A stretch of DNA of 34,845 nucleotides, taken from positions 1 through 34,845 of the forward strand of contig JAJRWU010000174.1 of assembly GCA_024276655.1 (NCBI GenBank), given 5' to 3'. Of the stretch, positions 33,598 to 34,845 are shown piece by piece. The notes under the pieces were generated by a model that was not told the DNA's origin, made no database searches, and saw only the letters and a list, made by a program, of their open reading frames with translations. This DNA comes from Planctomycetota bacterium. GTDB lineage: Bacteria > Planctomycetota > Planctomycetia > Pirellulales > Pirellulaceae. Within the stretch, counting starts at the first letter, position 1; the number at the start of each line of letters is the position of its first letter. The position numbers and the translations under genes were made by a program.

Positions 33598-33763
33598 AGG
33601 ACTCGCGGACCAGCCAAGGGTCGCGCTGCGAGACGATCTCTACGCGGGCCTTGCCCAGTGGTGCGAAGACCCAGTGCGTACCGGCGCTCAACAAGCCCTC
33701 GAATTCGCCGTCGCGGAAACGTAGGCCCATTTCGTAGCTGCGAATCTTGAATCGCTTCATCAT
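33590..33763 (-). pseudogene. slipin (SPFH/band 7) gene, 5' fragment
   Basis: From ATG 33763 the frame reads KRFKIRSYEMGLRFRDGEFEG, LLSAGTHWVFAPLGK and VEIVSQRDPWLV, closely resembling the N-terminus of slipin-type membrane-associated SPFH proteins. Homology stops near 33590; the rest of the roughly 300-residue protein, including the SPFH core, is absent. AAGGAAGG lies upstream of the start, so the fragment was once a normal gene start. Confidence 0.75.
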
Positions 33764-33944
33764 GACTGCTTCCTTCCTTTCGTTCTTTCTTTCCGCCGTG
33801 TAAATGGCTCCTATTTCCAAAAACCGATTCTGAGTCGGTGAATTGCAATTGAAAAACCGTTGGAAGACAGTGCGTTCGCCGATCACACGCGCTGGTGCGG
33901 AGTGCTGTTTGAGCAGTCACGCGATGCTGGCTTCGGACAACTTT

Positions 33945-34330
33945 ATTCGGCGTGTTGGAATCAAGCGTGAGCCTGACGCCGAACGTGCCGTTGGCGTCGT
34001 AGGCGTTTGTTTGGTTGGGCGGCGCGGTGGCGCCGCTGGCCGGAACATACGTTTCGCTGGTGAGCTGGTTCGTATCATCGTAGCCGTAGGCGGCGGTTCC
34101 ATCGGCCGATGTGAACTGCGTGATGCGTCCGCCGCGTCGAACTGCCAACCGTAGTTGGCCAGCGGGTTGTTGGCGGCGTCGTTATGGACCAAGCCGGTTA
34201 GGCGATTGGCGCCATCGAGCGCGTAATCGGTATCGACGACGAGAGCCGAGCTATTCGCGTTGGCGGCGGCGTAGCGTTTGATGCGGTCCAAGCGACCGGC
34301 GTCGTAAATGAAATCAACGAACTTATCCGC
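33945..34330 (-). pseudogene. RHS/YD-repeat protein fragment with frameshift
   Basis: Two adjacent frames carry RHS-type repeats: FIYDAGRLDRIKRYA, then TDYALDGANRLTGLVH and YGWQFDAA in one, and GRITQFTSADGTAAYGYDDT and NQLTSETYV in the other. They join as FDAAGRITQF if one G is restored near 34130. Both ends are cut. The parent would be a large secreted or surface repeat protein; nothing of its start or end remains. Confidence 0.8.
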
Positions 34331-34332
34331 CA

Positions 34333-34499
34333 CCGCCGCGCCAGAATGGCTTGGGCATTCTGCCATGGTCGCGGTGAAACATTATTGGCGAACCACCGAT
34401 GACGACTACGAGAAGGCGACCCTGGAAAAGCCACCTGCTGGGTGCGCGGCACAGCAAGCGCACGTAAAGGTCGCAAGCGGAAATGCCAGAAAGCAGTAA
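34333..34499 (+). pseudogene. tyrosine recombinase (phage-type integrase), C-terminal fragment
   Basis: The frame ending at TAA 34497-34499 reads PEWLGHSAMVAVKHYWRTTD followed by DDYEKA, the C-terminal box of tyrosine recombinases: the WLGHS segment precedes the catalytic Tyr, here most likely in KHYW. The upstream part with the catalytic Arg and His is missing and replaced by the oppositely oriented RHS fragment at about 34330. Confidence 0.75.
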
Positions 34500-34845
34500 A
34501 CCCCTTGTTTTGCAGGGTATTGCGACTCCGTGCGACACTGCACAAGTGCACATAGCTCCCCGGGGCCAACCGTTTTCATAACCATTCTCTGTTTAGCAGA
34601 GGCCGCAACTTCTTTCAAGCGGCTAAGTTAGCGATTTCGAGTATCGTCCGGTGGTCGGGAGCGGAAGCAACCGTCTCCGAATTCTGATGCGGCTTCGCTA
34701 CACTACGCGCTTAAGACCAGATATGCTGTTGTACTGGTTCAGCGTGACGTTGAGTTTTGGTGAATCGCTAGTCGTGAGTAACAAAGCGGACTAAAGGCAG
34801 TATTTCTGGGTTGCGTTTTTCGCATTTAGGCCAAAAGCAAGGGAC
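34500..34845. other. window end without recognisable gene
   Basis: I see no convincing coding frame, tRNA or repeat in these bases. Sequence just after the integrase fragment probably belongs to the former 3' flank of that gene. I looked for a tRNA that could have served as attachment site and did not find one. Confidence 0.5.

Noticed and set aside
34500-34845. tRNA or attachment site next to the integrase fragment
   Set aside because: No cloverleaf or T-arm consensus could be found on either strand by eye.

Overview
The window reads as a piece of a planctomycete chromosome, most like the Pirellulales. The evidence is a secreted formylglycine sulfatase, planctomycete-style secreted transglutaminase-like proteins, a chlamydial/planctomycete-type V-ATPase with a DUF2764 subunit, moderately high GC, and abundant small dispersed palindromes. 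This assignment rests on gene families only; no rRNA or tRNA gene was found.

Left part (1-11 kb). Mostly unrelated single genes: the 3' end of ruvB, a small membrane protein, an M20 peptidase, a YbdK-type carboxylate-amine ligase, a sulfatase, two tandem secreted transglutaminase-like paralogs (the first has lost the catalytic cysteine), an enolase-superfamily enzyme behind an orphan gene resembling a DeoR sensor domain, and a zinc-ribbon membrane protein. Four copies of one 33-bp palindrome lie in the intergenic spaces, mostly at gene ends. Between 10.7 and 11.3 kb there is a decayed stretch with a CACAGAG-type inverted repeat and an IS3 OrfA stub.

Central part (33.2 down to 11.3 kb, all minus strand). 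About twenty genes run head to tail with many ATGA/GTGA overlaps. In transcription order: V-ATPase B, D, I, K, E, DUF2764, A; hydrogenase maturation protease; hypA; a cyclic-nucleotide-binding protein; the four subunits of a group 3b [NiFe] hydrogenase (hydBGDA); hypB; a RAYT transposase; hypF, hypC, hypD, hypE; and nfnA-nfnB. Inferred physiology: the Nfn complex moves electrons between NADH plus ferredoxin and NADPH. The hydrogenase exchanges NADPH with H2. The rotary ATPase couples ATP to an ion gradient, possibly Na+ judging from the K-subunit ligands.

The most interesting layer is a RAYT/REP system inside this superoperon. An apparently intact RAYT gene lies between hypB and hypF with REP-pair elements on both sides. 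Related elements fill the other two large gaps, and a 99-bp version is inserted in frame inside hypF. The V-ATPase gene order is circularly permuted relative to the usual bacterial order, and subunit D carries a one-base frameshift that cuts off its C-terminus.

Right edge (33.4-34.8 kb). A graveyard of truncated genes: a short ORF with a strong ribosome binding site, a slipin 5' fragment, a frameshifted RHS-repeat fragment and a tyrosine-recombinase C-terminus, followed by about 350 bases with no recognisable gene.
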